Origin: Asterionellopsis glacialis
Lineage: Eukaryota; Bacillariophyta; Plagiogrammaphyceae; Rhaphoneidales; Asterionellopsidaceae
NCBI GenBank assembly: GCA_014885115.2
Contig: WKLE02001395.1
Span: 1-64,000, forward strand
DNA length: 64,000 nt
Reading direction: 5' to 3'
The translations under genes and the position numbers were made by a program. Under the pieces are notes generated by a model. The model made no database searches. It was not told where the DNA came from and saw only the letters and a list, made by a program, of their open reading frames with translations. Shown here one piece after another: positions 21,708-33,219 of this stretch. Each line of letters begins with the position of its first letter. The first letter of the stretch is position 1.

Positions 21708-22502
21708 ATGACGACAAAAACTCCATTATCCATTGTGTTGACTCCAAAAGTGACGGAATTCGACCCACAAGGGATTTATCGTGAGCTACCAGTTGATGAA
21801 TGGAAATGGTCATACTCTCGATCATCCGTACCAAAGTTGTTGGCACAACGCGGAATACCCTTGGATTGTTGGCAAGCAACATTTGATTCCGTCAAAAAGG
21901 CGAGAGCACGAAACATACAAATGAATCAGCTTCACGAAAAACAAAAACGTGAGGCAATGGAAAGAACCAAACTTGCAATGTTTTTTCTCTATGTTTTTTA
22001 CATACTATTGATTATCCTCATTGCAATCAATCTTGTTGAGAGTGACCTATCTGTGACATTATCTATACTCTGCATACTTAGTATCGGTTTCCTTGGCATT
22101 GCATTATGGCATATTTTGGGAAAAGTTTATTATAACTTTCTTGTACGGGATATTAAAGAGGATCGACGTATGTCAAAGTTCGCTTGGACTTATTTTTGTG
22201 AAAAACAAAATACCATGTATCGCGAAAAAGGAAATATTCGTGTTTCTTTAGAAGGAATAGTTTTTGGGGGTGGGATAACCAGTCTTTATACGGGTTTGAA
22301 ATTTGAACTATTGGACGACGACGGACAACCTCTCTCGCAATTATGCTCCAATGGCAATGATATTGCAAAGAAACCAATTAATGCTACCGTACTTGAAGTG
22401 ATTGGGAACCACAATCAGTCTTCTAATAATGACGACGGACTGGGTACTACACCTACATCCGAAGTAGAGACGAAAGCATTGCTGGTAGATGAAATAGTCT
22501 GA
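21708..22502 (+). CDS. Unknown protein with two membrane segments
   Basis: A single exon of 264 residues starting MTTKTPLSIVLTPK. The N-terminal 90 residues are soluble and include a Trp-rich VDEWKWSY and an Arg/Lys-rich helix. Two adjacent hydrophobic segments follow (about residues 88-107, AMFFLYVFYILLIILIAI, and 113-135, VTLSILCILSIGFLGIALW). A C-terminal soluble domain of about 125 residues contains a Gly-rich FGGGITSLYTGLKFELLDDD. The paired segments with both ends on one side suggest a membrane hairpin. I recognise no family. It is divergent from the helicase gene. Confidence 0.65.
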   Translation: MTTKTPLSIVLTPKVTEFDPQGIYRELPVDEWKWSYSRSSVPKLLAQRGIPLDCWQATFDSVKKARARNIQMNQLHEKQKREAMERTKLAMFFLYVFYILLIILIAINLVESDLSVTLSILCILSIGFLGIALWHILGKVYYNFLVRDIKEDRRMSKFAWTYFCEKQNTMYREKGNIRVSLEGIVFGGGITSLYTGLKFELLDDDGQPLSQLCSNGNDIAKKPINATVLEVIGNHNQSSNNDDGLGTTPTSEVETKALLVDEIV

Positions 22503-22691
22503 TTGAAATTTCAGTACAGTCTAATGAGGAACGCCTCCTTTTACTTTGTACTCTATCTCATAATTAGTTGGCTTTTGTAAATTTTAAATGCATTGTTCAT
22601 CTTTTATCAATTAAAGCTACTGGGAACTCAATATCAGACTTTGAAATGATAATTGTGTTTTACTAGTTATTTAGTTCTGAGTATCATTTTT

Positions 22692-24296
22692 TCATTTACG
22701 TCGAAAGCTTACAGTTTTACTATTGCTTGATAGGGCGGAATCAAATCTTGAAAATTGTAATTTGGATAACGTATTCAAATCCTTTCGTTTAAACCCGTCA
22801 ACAACGTAGGGAATATCCTTCCGCAAAACTGTATTGTCAACATTATGGTCTTCATAATCTGGGAAAAAATCAATATTACCCCATGTCCTCCAATTGTCAC
22901 CGCAGTTTCCATCATCGCATTCACCAATCAAAATATACTCATCAACACCTTTCGCTGCACGGATTTCAGACGTCCAATCTTCTCCCATGGGCATCCAAGA
23001 ACATAGGACTAGCACTTGATTGTGACTATCCTCTCTAGCATATTTTGCAAGTGCATCCTTCACAGTTATTTTCTCTACGGGTGCCTTGGGTGTGATATTC
23101 CAACTTCCATCATCTGTAGCAATCACACGGGGAATAGGGCTGGCGATGGAACTCTCCTTGTTGGGCACATGTTTTTTACTGCCATGCGTTCGAACTTTTC
23201 TTGCACCTTGTTTTTGTACAACCTTTTGTTGTGATTCAAGTTCAAGAAATTGTCGTAAAAAGTGTGACAAAACCCCATCACCAGCACCTACTTCTAATAC
23301 TATTGTTTCGCCCCTCCCACCAAAGGTATTTGATCGTTCTAATATGTACGCTGCCAAGGCTGACATGTATTCTTTTGTCCAAAATTCATATATATCATGT
23401 TCTTCACATAGAACATTGAATGGTCCACGTGCTTGTACATGTCCACCAGCTACTTCCAATAATTCTTCTATCGATAATAATGATAAATCTGTATCAGGTG
23501 GAACATCTGCAAATCGGATACTTGATCCAGGTACATCAATTACTTGACCACCCAAGACATCATGGCAAATTTCTTCCATGGGCTTCCAATCAGCATTCAC
23601 ATTTTTTTGTCTTGTCCATTTTTTCATTCCAAATGCCTTGAGGATTGTAGAGGAAGATGGTAGGACCATTCGATCCGTACTCTTATTGTTATTTTTGCCA
23701 TCGGATCTTCCATCCGCCACGTAACCCGTGTTGGTTAGTAATTGAACAATTTTACTTTTTGTTGAAGATCGTAACCTTTGAGATGTATACGGTCCATTGT
23801 GTAATTGCGGATACACATCGAGGGCTTCATACAATGCAGGTCCATACTTGGCAACTAAAAATTCACTTCTTGCCCATTTAATAAATCTTGAATGGAATTG
23901 CCATCGACGAACATCTGACCATTTTTCATTTGGTATAAGAATAGGACGTAACAATCGTTCTAAGGCTTTTAATCTCATGACGTCTTTGTTATCCTTCTTT
24001 TTGTTGTCAGCACCATTGTCTTCTGGATCATCACCAAACAGAGTATCAAATGTTGCATTGACGTAAATATCAAATGTAGAGGGTGTTTGCGATGCTTGTT
24101 TCATTGCACGCAACGTATCTTCCTTTACCTCCAACGAAACTAATTTTTGTGCAAGTGGTGTAAGCAACATCAAATCTAAACTAGGATTATCACGTATCAC
24201 ACCTCTCCCTAATGCATATCGAGCTGACAATCCTCGACGAAGAAGAAATGATCCTGCTAATTTGTTGAACCGTGAACTTATAGATGATAGTACCAT
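22692..24296 (-). CDS. SAM-dependent methyltransferase-like protein, probably mitochondrial
   Basis: A single exon of 534 residues. The N-terminus (about 33 residues, with several Arg and Ser and no acidic residue) looks like a mitochondrial presequence. Around residue 330 the Rossmann motif I is clear: IVLEVGAGDGVLSHFLRQFL. It is followed by RVIATDDGSW (motif II region) and LVLCSWMPMGEDWTSEI (motif IV region). The stretch EYILIGECDDGNCGDNWRTWG near the C-terminus is distinctive. A Lys-rich low-complexity insert lies between motifs I and II. The substrate is unknown. The gene is divergent from the V-ATPase gene at 24840 across about 540 bases. Confidence 0.65.
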   Translation of the reverse strand: MVLSSISSRFNKLAGSFLLRRGLSARYALGRGVIRDNPSLDLMLLTPLAQKLVSLEVKEDTLRAMKQASQTPSTFDIYVNATFDTLFGDDPEDNGADNKKKDNKDVMRLKALERLLRPILIPNEKWSDVRRWQFHSRFIKWARSEFLVAKYGPALYEALDVYPQLHNGPYTSQRLRSSTKSKIVQLLTNTGYVADGRSDGKNNNKSTDRMVLPSSSTILKAFGMKKWTRQKNVNADWKPMEEICHDVLGGQVIDVPGSSIRFADVPPDTDLSLLSIEELLEVAGGHVQARGPFNVLCEEHDIYEFWTKEYMSALAAYILERSNTFGGRGETIVLEVGAGDGVLSHFLRQFLELESQQKVVQKQGARKVRTHGSKKHVPNKESSIASPIPRVIATDDGSWNITPKAPVEKITVKDALAKYAREDSHNQVLVLCSWMPMGEDWTSEIRAAKGVDEYILIGECDDGNCGDNWRTWGNIDFFPDYEDHNVDNTVLRKDIPYVVDGFKRKDLNTLSKLQFSRFDSALSSNSKTVSFRRK

Positions 24297-24839
24297 ATTG
24301 TTGAATGTTTATTTTTCGATTACTGTCCTGTTATCTTTATCCTCTAGAGACTCTCCTTCAATCTCACCGCAGAGACTGGGGATCATGGCCTTGTTCGACA
24401 CTTTCTCCGCTATCAATCTGCCGTGTGATTGTCTTGTGTCTCGATGTCCTCATTTTTTATATTTTTTGGGTTGGACGGAGGATCGGATAGCCGGACAGGC
24501 TAAACACTCCCGTCTGGATTCGACCAAAAAAGTGAAATGATTCGCTTTTGTTGAATTTTTCAAAGATTGTCATCACAAGGAGTGGAGTTATCGCCAATCC
24601 AATACACTGTATGCATATATTAAGATAGTATATACATTTGGAGTTCTGAAAGCCGTTTGAAGTCGAATATATCAATGCCATACTTACTAATACTACCGGA
24701 GCACGGCTCCTGATAAACGGATCGTTTTTCAGAGCGCTGCGTCGGATCTCTTGCTGCGTGCAAGATAGTCCTAGACCCGGCGATCCGACAAGACAGTGCA
24801 AGAGGCAAAGCAAGGGGTCAAGACAAAGACAAATTAAAG

Positions 24840-25915
24840 ATGTCGGACGTTCCACCCACCCGTATGAACCAACAGATCTTCAAGGTCAAAAAGAAGGCCG
24901 CTGAAGGAGGACACAAGCTATTGAAAAAGAAGGCTGATGCTTTGAAGGTCCGTGTCTTATTCGTTTCATCATTGTCGTGGGCTGTATGATGTGTGGGATG
25001 GGCCTTCGCCGATTTGGATTTTCAATTTCCGTATTGGATTACACGTAAAATACCGTATTCAAAGATTTTTTTACACTATTGGTAGCAAATTGCAATGCGG
25101 GTGAAAAAAAAATCTTCCCTTTTCGCTGGACAAATAAAATGATGACGACTTGCTGTTTTCATTGCTAACTCGAGTTTCTCTTTTTCCGTCCCTTATTATT
25201 ACGGTCAATCTCTCTCTATGTTGAATAAAATTTGCATTGCGCTTGTCTCGCGGTAATGATTCAAACACAAACACAGGTCAAGTTCCGTGACTATGCTAAA
25301 AACATTGCTGAAACGAAATCTTCCATGTCTTCAGATGCATCTGGTGCATTCTTTTCCATGACTCAAGCTGAGTATGCTGCTGGTAACTTTAAGCAAAAGG
25401 TATCTGAGGGTGCCATGACAGCAAGACTTCGTGTAGGTGCTGGTGTGGATAACGTTGCTGGTGTGAAGCTTCCTGTCTTTACAAAATACGATACCGGTGC
25501 TGCCGCAGATAATCAAAGTTTAGGTCTTGTTGGTGGTGGAAAGAAGATTGTTGCTGTCCGTGAAAAGTTTACGATCCTTCTTGAAAATCTTATTAAGTTG
25601 GCGTCACTTCAAACCAGTTTTGTAACACTCGATGAAGCCTTAAAGGTGACCAATCGTCGTGTGAATGCCTTGGAGAATGTTACCATTCCTAAAATCCAAG
25701 GCGTCCTTGATTACATCTCTCGTGAATTGGATGAATTAGAACGTGAGGATTTTACTCGTCTAAAGCTTGTGCAGGGTAAGAAGGAAGATCAAATGGAAGA
25801 GGAACTCAAGCAGAGAGAGTTGCAAGGTTTGAATACAACCTCATCAAAGGCAACAAATGAAGAAGATATCACTGCTGTCTTTGATGCTCAGGATGACGAA
25901 GACGTTGTTTTCTAA
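24840..25915 (+). CDS. ATP6V1D: V-type proton ATPase subunit D, 2 exons
   Basis: Exons 24840-24947 and 25277-25915 join as DALK-VKFRDYAK and give 248 residues, the usual size. The short first exon (MSDVPPTRMNQQIFKVKKK) falls below normal open-frame cut-offs. Family hallmarks are GHKLLKKKADAL, VSEGAMTARLRVGAGVDNVAG near the middle, NRRVNALENVTIPKI, and the C-terminal EREDFTRLKLVQGKK. Subunit D is the central rotor stalk of V1, coupling ATP hydrolysis to proton pumping at vacuolar and endosomal membranes. The 329-bp intron is the longest in the window, and its donor (GTCCGT) is weak. Confidence 0.93.
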
Positions 25916-26260
25916 GAAAATCAAAAGAGAGACAAAGTATACTAGAGTATGGAAAACCTATATATATTATATGCAGTCATGATCTTGTCTTTGAAAAAGA
26001 CCAAACAGCGGATTGAACGATCTTTTTTTAGTGCTCTTGTCCATCGTTTTTTTCTCGCTGATGCTTTTTTTGCAAAAGTTGAAAATTTAAATAATCAAAT
26101 ACAGTAATGTCTTTTACACAAACAATTTGGCACTCTAAGCTATTTCGGAATATATTGTTCAATCAATATGACTGCTAATACTAATGTTTGTCTTAGTGTC
26201 TGTATTGCGAAAGCCATGTGTGAATGTGTAGTCCGTTAGGAAGTGTGACATGGATATTCG
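25916..26260. other. Convergent intergenic region
   Basis: This 345-base stretch lies between the 3' ends of the V-ATPase subunit D and QueH genes. It contains the two 3' UTRs and nothing else I recognise. Confidence 0.5.
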
Positions 26261-27675
26261 TTACCAATTGTTCAATCCATTCACGACACCATCATCCTTT
26301 TCGTTTTTTCGTCGACTTTTGTACATTTCAAGAGCTTTCTTTCGTTCTGCTCTATCAGCACCGGCATCAGCTATTTCGTTGGCTTGCGCAAAGAATTCAT
26401 CTACAACATCTTGCGATTCTTCTGCAGCATCAGTCAATGGGTCTGAAAAGTACCGTTCACCAAGACCAGCTGTATCACCACCAATTTGAATCTTGGGTAT
26501 TCCATTCGCCTTTCTCCAATCTATTTATATGGATTTTTATACATTTACGTTGAATATAAAATGTTGAAAACGACAAGGTACGTGTAGTCGTGTAACGTAG
26601 TGAGAAAATATCACATCAAAAATTATATTGGAAGGTTAGTTCAAGGACGTTGTTCTGCACCAACATCAATAGTATACAATTATTGGCCATAAACAAAACT
26701 TAACACTCACCGTTGGAGTCTCGAAGAGAATAACTACATCCGCAATATTCTTGCTTGTAGAAACGATTTTCTGCTGATATCTGATATCTAAAAGAAAAGG
26801 AACCAGTTTTTGTTTTTTTACCAATAAAAGTTACAGAAAGAAGTTGATGAGAAATGCTGTTGCTTTATTCTATCATCAAAAGTATTTGGCAATCACAAAA
26901 AAAAACAATAAAACGTACTTTCGTAATGTCATCTCATCAGATTGCCAATCATATGCCCAATAATGAAGTCCTTCATACCTAGATGCTGCACGTTGCCCAG
27001 AATCGTCTACTTGTTTGGCATCTTTCCATCTCGACGTAGCATTGGTTGTGGCTATAACATCAAAGCCATTCTCATGAGCATACAATGCTGCTCGTTCCAT
27101 ACGCATATCAAAACATTCCGTACAACGTCGACCACGTTCCGGATCATACTCCATCCCCTTCATTCTTGAATACCAATTCTCCACATCATAATCAACATCC
27201 ACAAATTCAACACCAATCTTTTTACAAAAACTTTTATTTTCTTCCTTGCGAATCTCATATTCCTTACGTGGATGAATATTTGGATTGTAAAAGAAAACTA
27301 CAACCTTGTCAACTAACTTGGAAGCACACATTTCTTCTACCATTGCACCACTACAGGGTGCACAACTATATTTGTTCAGTTTTCGTTAATTTAAAAAGGC
27401 AATACATCACAGCAGAGACTATAGTGAGAGGAAAGCTCATGCCACGAAAGGATACAAAAGAACAGCTAAAGATACTACTCCATGCGACCGAACGGATATG
27501 GACTGACGTACCAACTGTGAAGCAACACTTTCTTACAACCGTCAGGTGGAATCGCAGATGTACCAAGACCTTGCTCTCTCTTTGCTTTAAGCCTTTCACT
27601 TGCTGATACTGCCCATTCTGGTGCGTTGGAAGGCAAGGCAGCACCGTCGCTATAACTCAACTGCGTAGATGTCAT
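26261..27675 (-). CDS. queH: Epoxyqueuosine reductase QueH (DUF208), 4 exons
   Basis: Four exons (27675-27512, 27365-26919, 26787-26711, 26520-26261) join in frame through introns of 146, 131 and 190 bp, giving 315 residues. The first junction creates LLHSCCAPCSGAM, the metal/thiol motif of QueH. Later come FFYNPNIHPRKEYEIRK, RRCTECFDMRMERAA with its Cys pair, and, across the third exon, KQEYCGCSYSLRD. All signature Cys positions are present. QueH reduces epoxyqueuosine in tRNA to queuosine, the last step of the bacterial pathway, for GUN tRNAs (Tyr, His, Asn, Asp). The C-terminal extension (DRAERKKALEMYKSRRKN) is charged. No clear organelle signal is visible. Multiple spliceosomal introns show it is a settled nuclear gene. 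Confidence 0.9.
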
Positions 27676-28107
27676 GGCTTAGGTTCTATCTTCGACGTGA
27701 TCCGTAATAATGATATGAGAGCTGCTCTCATTGTTTTATTGATATTCGAAATAATTAGAAAATTTAGGGTTTTGTGGGTGATGTTTTTCAGAGGGGGTCC
27801 GTCCGGCGTAAACCAACTGATGTGTCCGGACAGACCTCTGGACAGTCAGCTGGTCTGGAGTTCAACAGGTCTTGGACGATGTACGTACCATGGTAATCAA
27901 CCATTAGTCGTAAACATCGAAAAAATCTCCTCACTTTTTTTACTCCCAAGGAAAATGCGATAAATAAATCTACCTATCAAGCTTTCCATTCACAAAATAT
28001 CACAGTAGCAGCTTTGAATACAATGTAACTTCTATAAGAATGGTTCTTGCTAAATATCACGAGAAGGAGACTATCATTACTAAAAAACAAACACTATCCT
28101 TCGCTCA
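27676..28107. other. Intergenic region between QueH and HMG-box genes
   Basis: It holds the QueH promoter and the 3' end of the HMG-box gene. A GC-richer patch at 27785-27890 has repeated gtccg, ggac and acctc words that can pair locally. No gene is visible. Confidence 0.4.
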
Positions 28108-29352
28108 TCAAAGCAATCCTTTGTCTTTTAATTTTCTTCGTTTTTTTCGTTCCTCTTCCTTTTTATAATATTCTTCATCAAATTCAGGTGGTCTTGCAGG
28201 GAACACAACCGAATCATATTTCGATATTTCACGTTCCAATGCATTCTTTTCAGCCCACTCCATACGTACCCACGGACCTACGTCTTGCATTTTTTCAAAC
28301 TTTACACTAGGGGTATACTGTCCTGTAGCACGGAATTCTTTATATTGATATTCATACTCTTCACGTGCTTCCTTGCAAAATTTCATGTAATAATCACGAT
28401 CAGGTTCTGTCATTCCAAATTTCCATATTTTACTAATTTCTCGAATCACTATAATGAAGCCATAGCGAATGGCGTATAGCAATAGTTATAGTCACCAGTG
28501 AGAAACAAGGTCATTTCTAAAAGGTATCTGTATCAGCTAACATACAGGATCATACTCATAGTGTACCCGCCTATTTCTTTATTCCTCCACATGGACGTAC
28601 CTTGTGTTTGATTGTGTCTTTCATTTGGACGGTCATGTCGAATCTTAGTTGTCATATGTGCTACAAAGATGACATATCCAGACGGTGGTGGTTGTGGTGG
28701 TATATTTTTTTCACGTCCTATCCGACGTCGTCGACCTCCCGGTTCTCTAGGTTTATCCTATTATGATTATGATGATTATATTTTGGGTGGGTGGGTCGGA
28801 GGTTCATCACCAAATAACAAGTACATCATTAGAAAATATTTAGTCAGTTTTCTTCAAGTTAATTTCTTCCAACGATAGAAAACGGTAACACTCCTCCTCA
28901 CATCATATCTAAATACCATTACAACGATTAATAATACGAACAGCACTATGTGTAGATACTGAACTTACCCAACGATCTTCACCTTTATTTTCCGGTTGCA
29001 TAGCACGAACTCGTCGTTGAAATGACCGTTTCAACTCCGCAATCCGATCCGTCTTGGGATCACCTGTACTTACTACTACATGATCTGTATTAGAATGACC
29101 TCCGGTTGTCCGTAAGACAGGTGCCCCCCCATCCGTGGTGGTATCGACCAATGATTCATCGACAGTCAACCCAGCACGTTCGGCAAGTTCACGAGCCTCT
29201 ACCATATCTCGTGCTGCATTTCTTAAAACTTTGTCGCATTCTTCAAATAAGGTAGCGTAGTTCTTTTTTAAACCACGTAAGCTATGACTTGGTGTTGCTG
29301 TTGTTGTTGTTGTTGTTTTGGAAGTGGGTGTTTCTCCTATCATTGACGCCAT
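28108..29352 (-). CDS. HMG-box DNA-binding protein, 3 exons
   Basis: Exons 29352-28969, 28757-28601 and 28448-28108 (introns 211 and 152 bp) join to 293 residues. Exon 1 carries a Thr-rich start and a helical region (LKKNYATLFEECDKVL). Exon 2 opens with a basic patch (DKPREPGGRRRRIGREKN) and then starts the HMG box: PPQPPPSGYVIFVAHMTTKI. The box is completed in exon 3 by VIREISKIWKFGM and RDYYMKFCKEAREEYEYQY, with the conserved Trp and the final helix. The C-terminus ends in a Glu/Lys-rich helix. Such proteins bend DNA in chromatin or transcription. The middle exon, only 157 bases, is inferred from splice sites and domain continuity. Confidence 0.8.
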
Positions 29353-30038
29353 GGCGTGTCTCTACTTTTTTTTCTCTCCCCAACAATTTCAGTTGTCGCA
29401 CTCTTTTGACATGAGGAGTTTATGATGTGAAGCCGTGTGAGTCAAATCTTCAAATCACTCTGTACCGTCCGTACCTAGTACGGCAACTGTACTCGTACAC
29501 AATCAATTGTGTACAGGCATCCATAGTTCAGTATATCAAAAAAATGTGAATTGGACATTAGGTTCCACCCAGGAGGGCTCGTGCTACCGTCCGTCTGATA
29601 ATAGTTGATGCATCAATTTCAGGAGTCTGTTTTCACCCCAGACATCTATATACTGTTCGAAAGCTCTTGTTCTCTAGATCACGAATATTGCCAGCAAGAA
29701 GACCAGTTCCACATTTGAACGTGAATGTGTATCCAAACAAAATAACTTAAATTGAAATAAAAGTTTATAAATAATCCTTTGGAAAATGTAATGGCTTTTG
29801 TGAAACTCCAAAAATAATCCTTCAGAAAATAGTAGCAATATAAAAATATGGGAAGACCATTAAAAAACCATAAGTAATTAAAAACAGTGGGATACTCCAT
29901 GTAATTTATTTGTCTCAAGTAATTTTTCTGGACAAAAATTTTCAGCAAAGTTTTTTATACGGTCATGTATTAAGCATTTCTGACTATGAATTTTGAGATG
30001 AAAAGTCGTGGACGATGACAAGAAATTGACGATGACAG
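29353..30038. other. Intergenic region with gtac-rich start
   Basis: The first part is the HMG-box promoter. Around 29461-29520 gtacc/gtacg words are dense. From about 29680 the sequence becomes AT-rich and merges into the mobile-element zone. No gene is visible. Confidence 0.4.
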
Positions 30039-30142
30039 CAATACTTTTCTCATGGAGGTCGCCATGGCATCCAAATCAAAAATCACTTTCAAAAGGGATT
30101 TTTGATTCCATTGCTATGGCAACCTCCATGAGAAAAGTATTG
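30039..30142. repeat. Foldback hairpin, 48-base arms
   Basis: The left arm starts caatacttttctcatggagg and the right arm ends with its complement. The inner parts (atcaaaaatc/gatttttgat) also pair. The arms are about 85 percent complementary around a loop of about 8 bases. It is probably a tiny foldback element. Confidence 0.85.
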
Positions 30143-30320
30143 AGGACGCATCAAATATTATCAGTCAGACAGTAGAGAGGAGCTCCATCAAGGGCCTCTG
30201 TGTGTCGTCCACATCATCAAATCTGAAATGAAATCTGGGAGTCTCTCTGGGGTTACAAAATTCATCTGTCCATTGCCCCTGGTTAGGCAGTTTCCAGTTT
30301 TTATGCTGTGTTTGAGAGGA

Positions 30321-30527
30321 ATTGTGCTGATTCTCTAATGTCACCTTGTCCTGTTTGAGCGGGAAGCTGGTGACAAAGAGTAAGACTATAAGACAAGAAA
30401 TGTACAAGAAGACTGAATAGAGCTGGGGTTGTAAGGGGATTCTAATATAGATTACATACCCCAGACTTGAGCAAATTTTCAAGATTTTTGAAATAATTAT
30501 TTTCTTGACGTCTTCTTGTAACTCCCA
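30321..30527 (+). repeat. Dispersed 207-bp repeat, copy 1 (second copy at 41957)
   Basis: The segment matches 41957-42163 at roughly 85 to 90 percent, with landmarks gggaagctgg, gacaaagagtaaga, acaagaaatgtacaagaaga and attacataccccagacttg. On the minus strand both copies keep the same open frame, including KICSSLGYVIYIRI and LYSVFLYISCLIVLLFV. It may be the end of a mobile element shared by both sites. Confidence 0.85.
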
Positions 30528-30579
30528 GGCACAATGTGGGCCAAAATGATGAAGTCCATCTGGGGTTTGGAATTGCACA

Positions 30580-33219
30580 TAACAGGAGATGCATATTTTT
30601 TATGTAGATGGTGTCACCAGACTCCCACAAGAAGGGGAATGGTGTGTGAGAAAAAAATGTTTAAAACTCACTAGTTTATAATTCATCTGTAAGATTTGGG
30701 CAATCATCATTGATGGCAGTTCAAATGCAATTGATATGGTCACACATAATGTGAAATCCTTCAGGTAATGGTGGAGATAATCCATGAATGATGTGGATTG
30801 TCAGCAGAGAAAACATTTGATATCTTTTTTGGGAGTGCCCAATATATGAAGAGTAATGCAAGCTCTGATACAAATAGAATGTATGGACCAGAAATTGAAT
30901 TCTTTCAAACTTTGCAGATATTTGATAAACATGTTGGGCTGCTAAACACAAGTATTTTGATATGTTGGAAGCCTTGATGAGATATGTTGTTTTGGAAGTT
31001 GGTGATGCTCTATAAATTGTGATTGGGTGATTGTGAGGAAGATTATTGAAGGAAAGAAAATGGTCACAGATTCTGAGTGCCACACAAACAATACAATTAA
31101 GGGGATCAGTGTTGTTATCTCTGGAATATGTTTTTGTTTCACCTTTAATTCCATTTTTTTGGAATTGCCATGTGAATTGAATGCATATAATTTGATGTAG
31201 TTGAAGGGGTTGCTTTGAAGCCTGTGCAAGATGGTGGTTGTTGGAACCAAAGAAAACCATGTCTTTGTAAATGGAGGCTCAAGTTTCATTTGTGATGGTT
31301 TTTTAATGTTTTGGGTAAGAATGGTATTGATTGGGTTGGGCCCATTTGAATATGTGAATGCCAGTGAATTCACCAACAACATTCCCATCAGCTATAGCAG
31401 GGGCAAGGGAGTGAGGTTGGGAAAGGGTCTGATTTTAAGACAAGGTATTCAATCACCTTTTTTGTGACTGGGTTCTGTCAATTGACCTGACTTTCCCATT
31501 GTTCTTGTTTCTGAATAAGTTGTTTGATATCTTGATACATTGAGCCTGTGGTATTGTTGCAAGGATCATTTAAACTTGGTTTGTGATTGGTGTAAAATTT
31601 GGTGGCAGATCTGAGGTAACGCTTTGCAGTATCTGCTCAGATGCTGCAATTTGCAAGGTTGTTGCCTTGTAATTGGTCAACTAAATAAAATGCCATGATT
31701 TACTATTAGTAGAATAGTTTAGTGTAGGAAGTACATCATGGGAATTGCACCATGTTTTAAAGTGAGTTATGCATTTGTGATGTGTCCTAGCATTAGGGGT
31801 TCCATTGATATGTTGATTTGACCCATAGACAATTCTAAGTGAATTTGCAAGAGAAGCTTGGCACTCAGATGGTATTGATTGCATAATGCTACTTGGGGTT
31901 TCTCCTGAAAAAAGTTTGCAGATGAGCAAGAGGGTTAGAGTGTTCATAGATGTGGGAAATATTATCAGCATAGTTTTTTTCTCCAGGAATGTAATTTGCA
32001 TTTGTACTGAATGATCAATTGTGCATCATAATTTAGGATAGAATGATGGATGGTGTTTTTGCTGTACAAGAGCCTTTGACAGCTTTGTTTGTCCAACTTT
32101 TGGTGGCTTTGTTATCAACTTGTTGGAGGAGACATGGATGAGGTGGGTGAATGTTATTGAGTAGTTTTAATGCTACCCATGCACCTACAAAACCTATTAT
32201 TAAGGTTGCAAATTCAAGACAATTGATGTGAATTAAGTAAGTGCTTTAAGAACTTGAGAGTACAATGACGTATATGTTTGGGCCATTGAATGTGAAAGTA
32301 AAACAGTAGGTCATAGGAGAACCCACCTCCACTAGAGAGGCATGTATCACCAATTTGTATATATGTTGGGTCTCTGGGGATAAGGTGTGTAATTGGTATT
32401 TGCCATTGAATATGTTCTGACTTTAAAATGGTGATGAAGGCAGCAATTATTTTGCATGAAATTGAATCATAGTAATATGCTGTTTTTGATTGCTATAGGA
32501 GTTTTGCTGCTGTTGGGTCTCTTCCCATGAGATGAAGGTGTTTTTGATGGAAATTATCAATCCAATCATCATTTGAGTTTGAAAGGAGATTAGCAAATTG
32601 ACCATCTAATGTCTGTTTGCATAGTACTTTTTAAGATGTTTGGCATTGCATGCTAAACATTGTTTGAGTCAGTGGTATAATGATAGAAATAGAAATTTTG
32701 TCCAGGGACATAGTAAACTAGCATCAATGAGGATGCCTAATAATTTTGCTTGTTCTAGAACTATTCCTGAACAACAATTGCTATAGTATGGACATAGATG
32801 TAATAGTGGTATGGACATAGATGTAATAGTAGCTTCTTTTGTTTTTTTTCTTGATAAGATACCATGAGTGTTCTGGTTTTGATGGTTTTTCTAAATTGTG
32901 TTTGTTCATAACTTGCAATTAAGTCTTGATATTTTTCTGTTGAAATTTTGTTGCTATGGACTGAAATGTTGGATTCACCAATAGTGAAGTATAAACTTTC
33001 AATGCTGGCTTTTAATGCTCTGATGATTCTGCCTTTCCTAACATCTGCCATTAAATTGTCATCAACATGAGTGCAAGCTTCCGTTGGAAATGGTATACTT
33101 GTGGACAGATCAAGAACTCCTTGGTTGGAAGTATCTGGTGTTGTTTGAGTGAAGTTTATGGCATCAGTTGGTGGTTCTGAGAATTGGACTGTGTCCGTGA
33201 AATGAGAATATTTATGCAT
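30580..33219 (-). mobile_element. Degenerate DIRS-like (RNase H and tyrosine recombinase) retroelement
   Basis: Minus-strand fragments in consistent order suggest one element. At 33219-32880 a frame contains EACTHVDDNLMADVRKGRI, with a downstream ASIESLYFTIGES. At about 32390-32270 an RNase H-like stretch reads DPTYIQIGDTCLSSGGGFSY and then HIQWPKHI. At about 31990-31900 there is PGEKNYADNISHIYEHSNPL. At 31620-30850 lies a tyrosine-recombinase-like region with YLRSATKFYTN, KKMELKVKQKHIPEITT and HSICIRACITLHILG, which resembles the HxxR box. Many stops and frameshifts show it is dead. I have not found its terminal repeats. The class assignment rests on remembered family patterns. Confidence 0.5.

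Noticed and set aside
16765..29352. Functional gene cluster or operon
   Set aside because: The genes alternate strands, have their own introns and serve unrelated roles; closeness reflects a compact genome.
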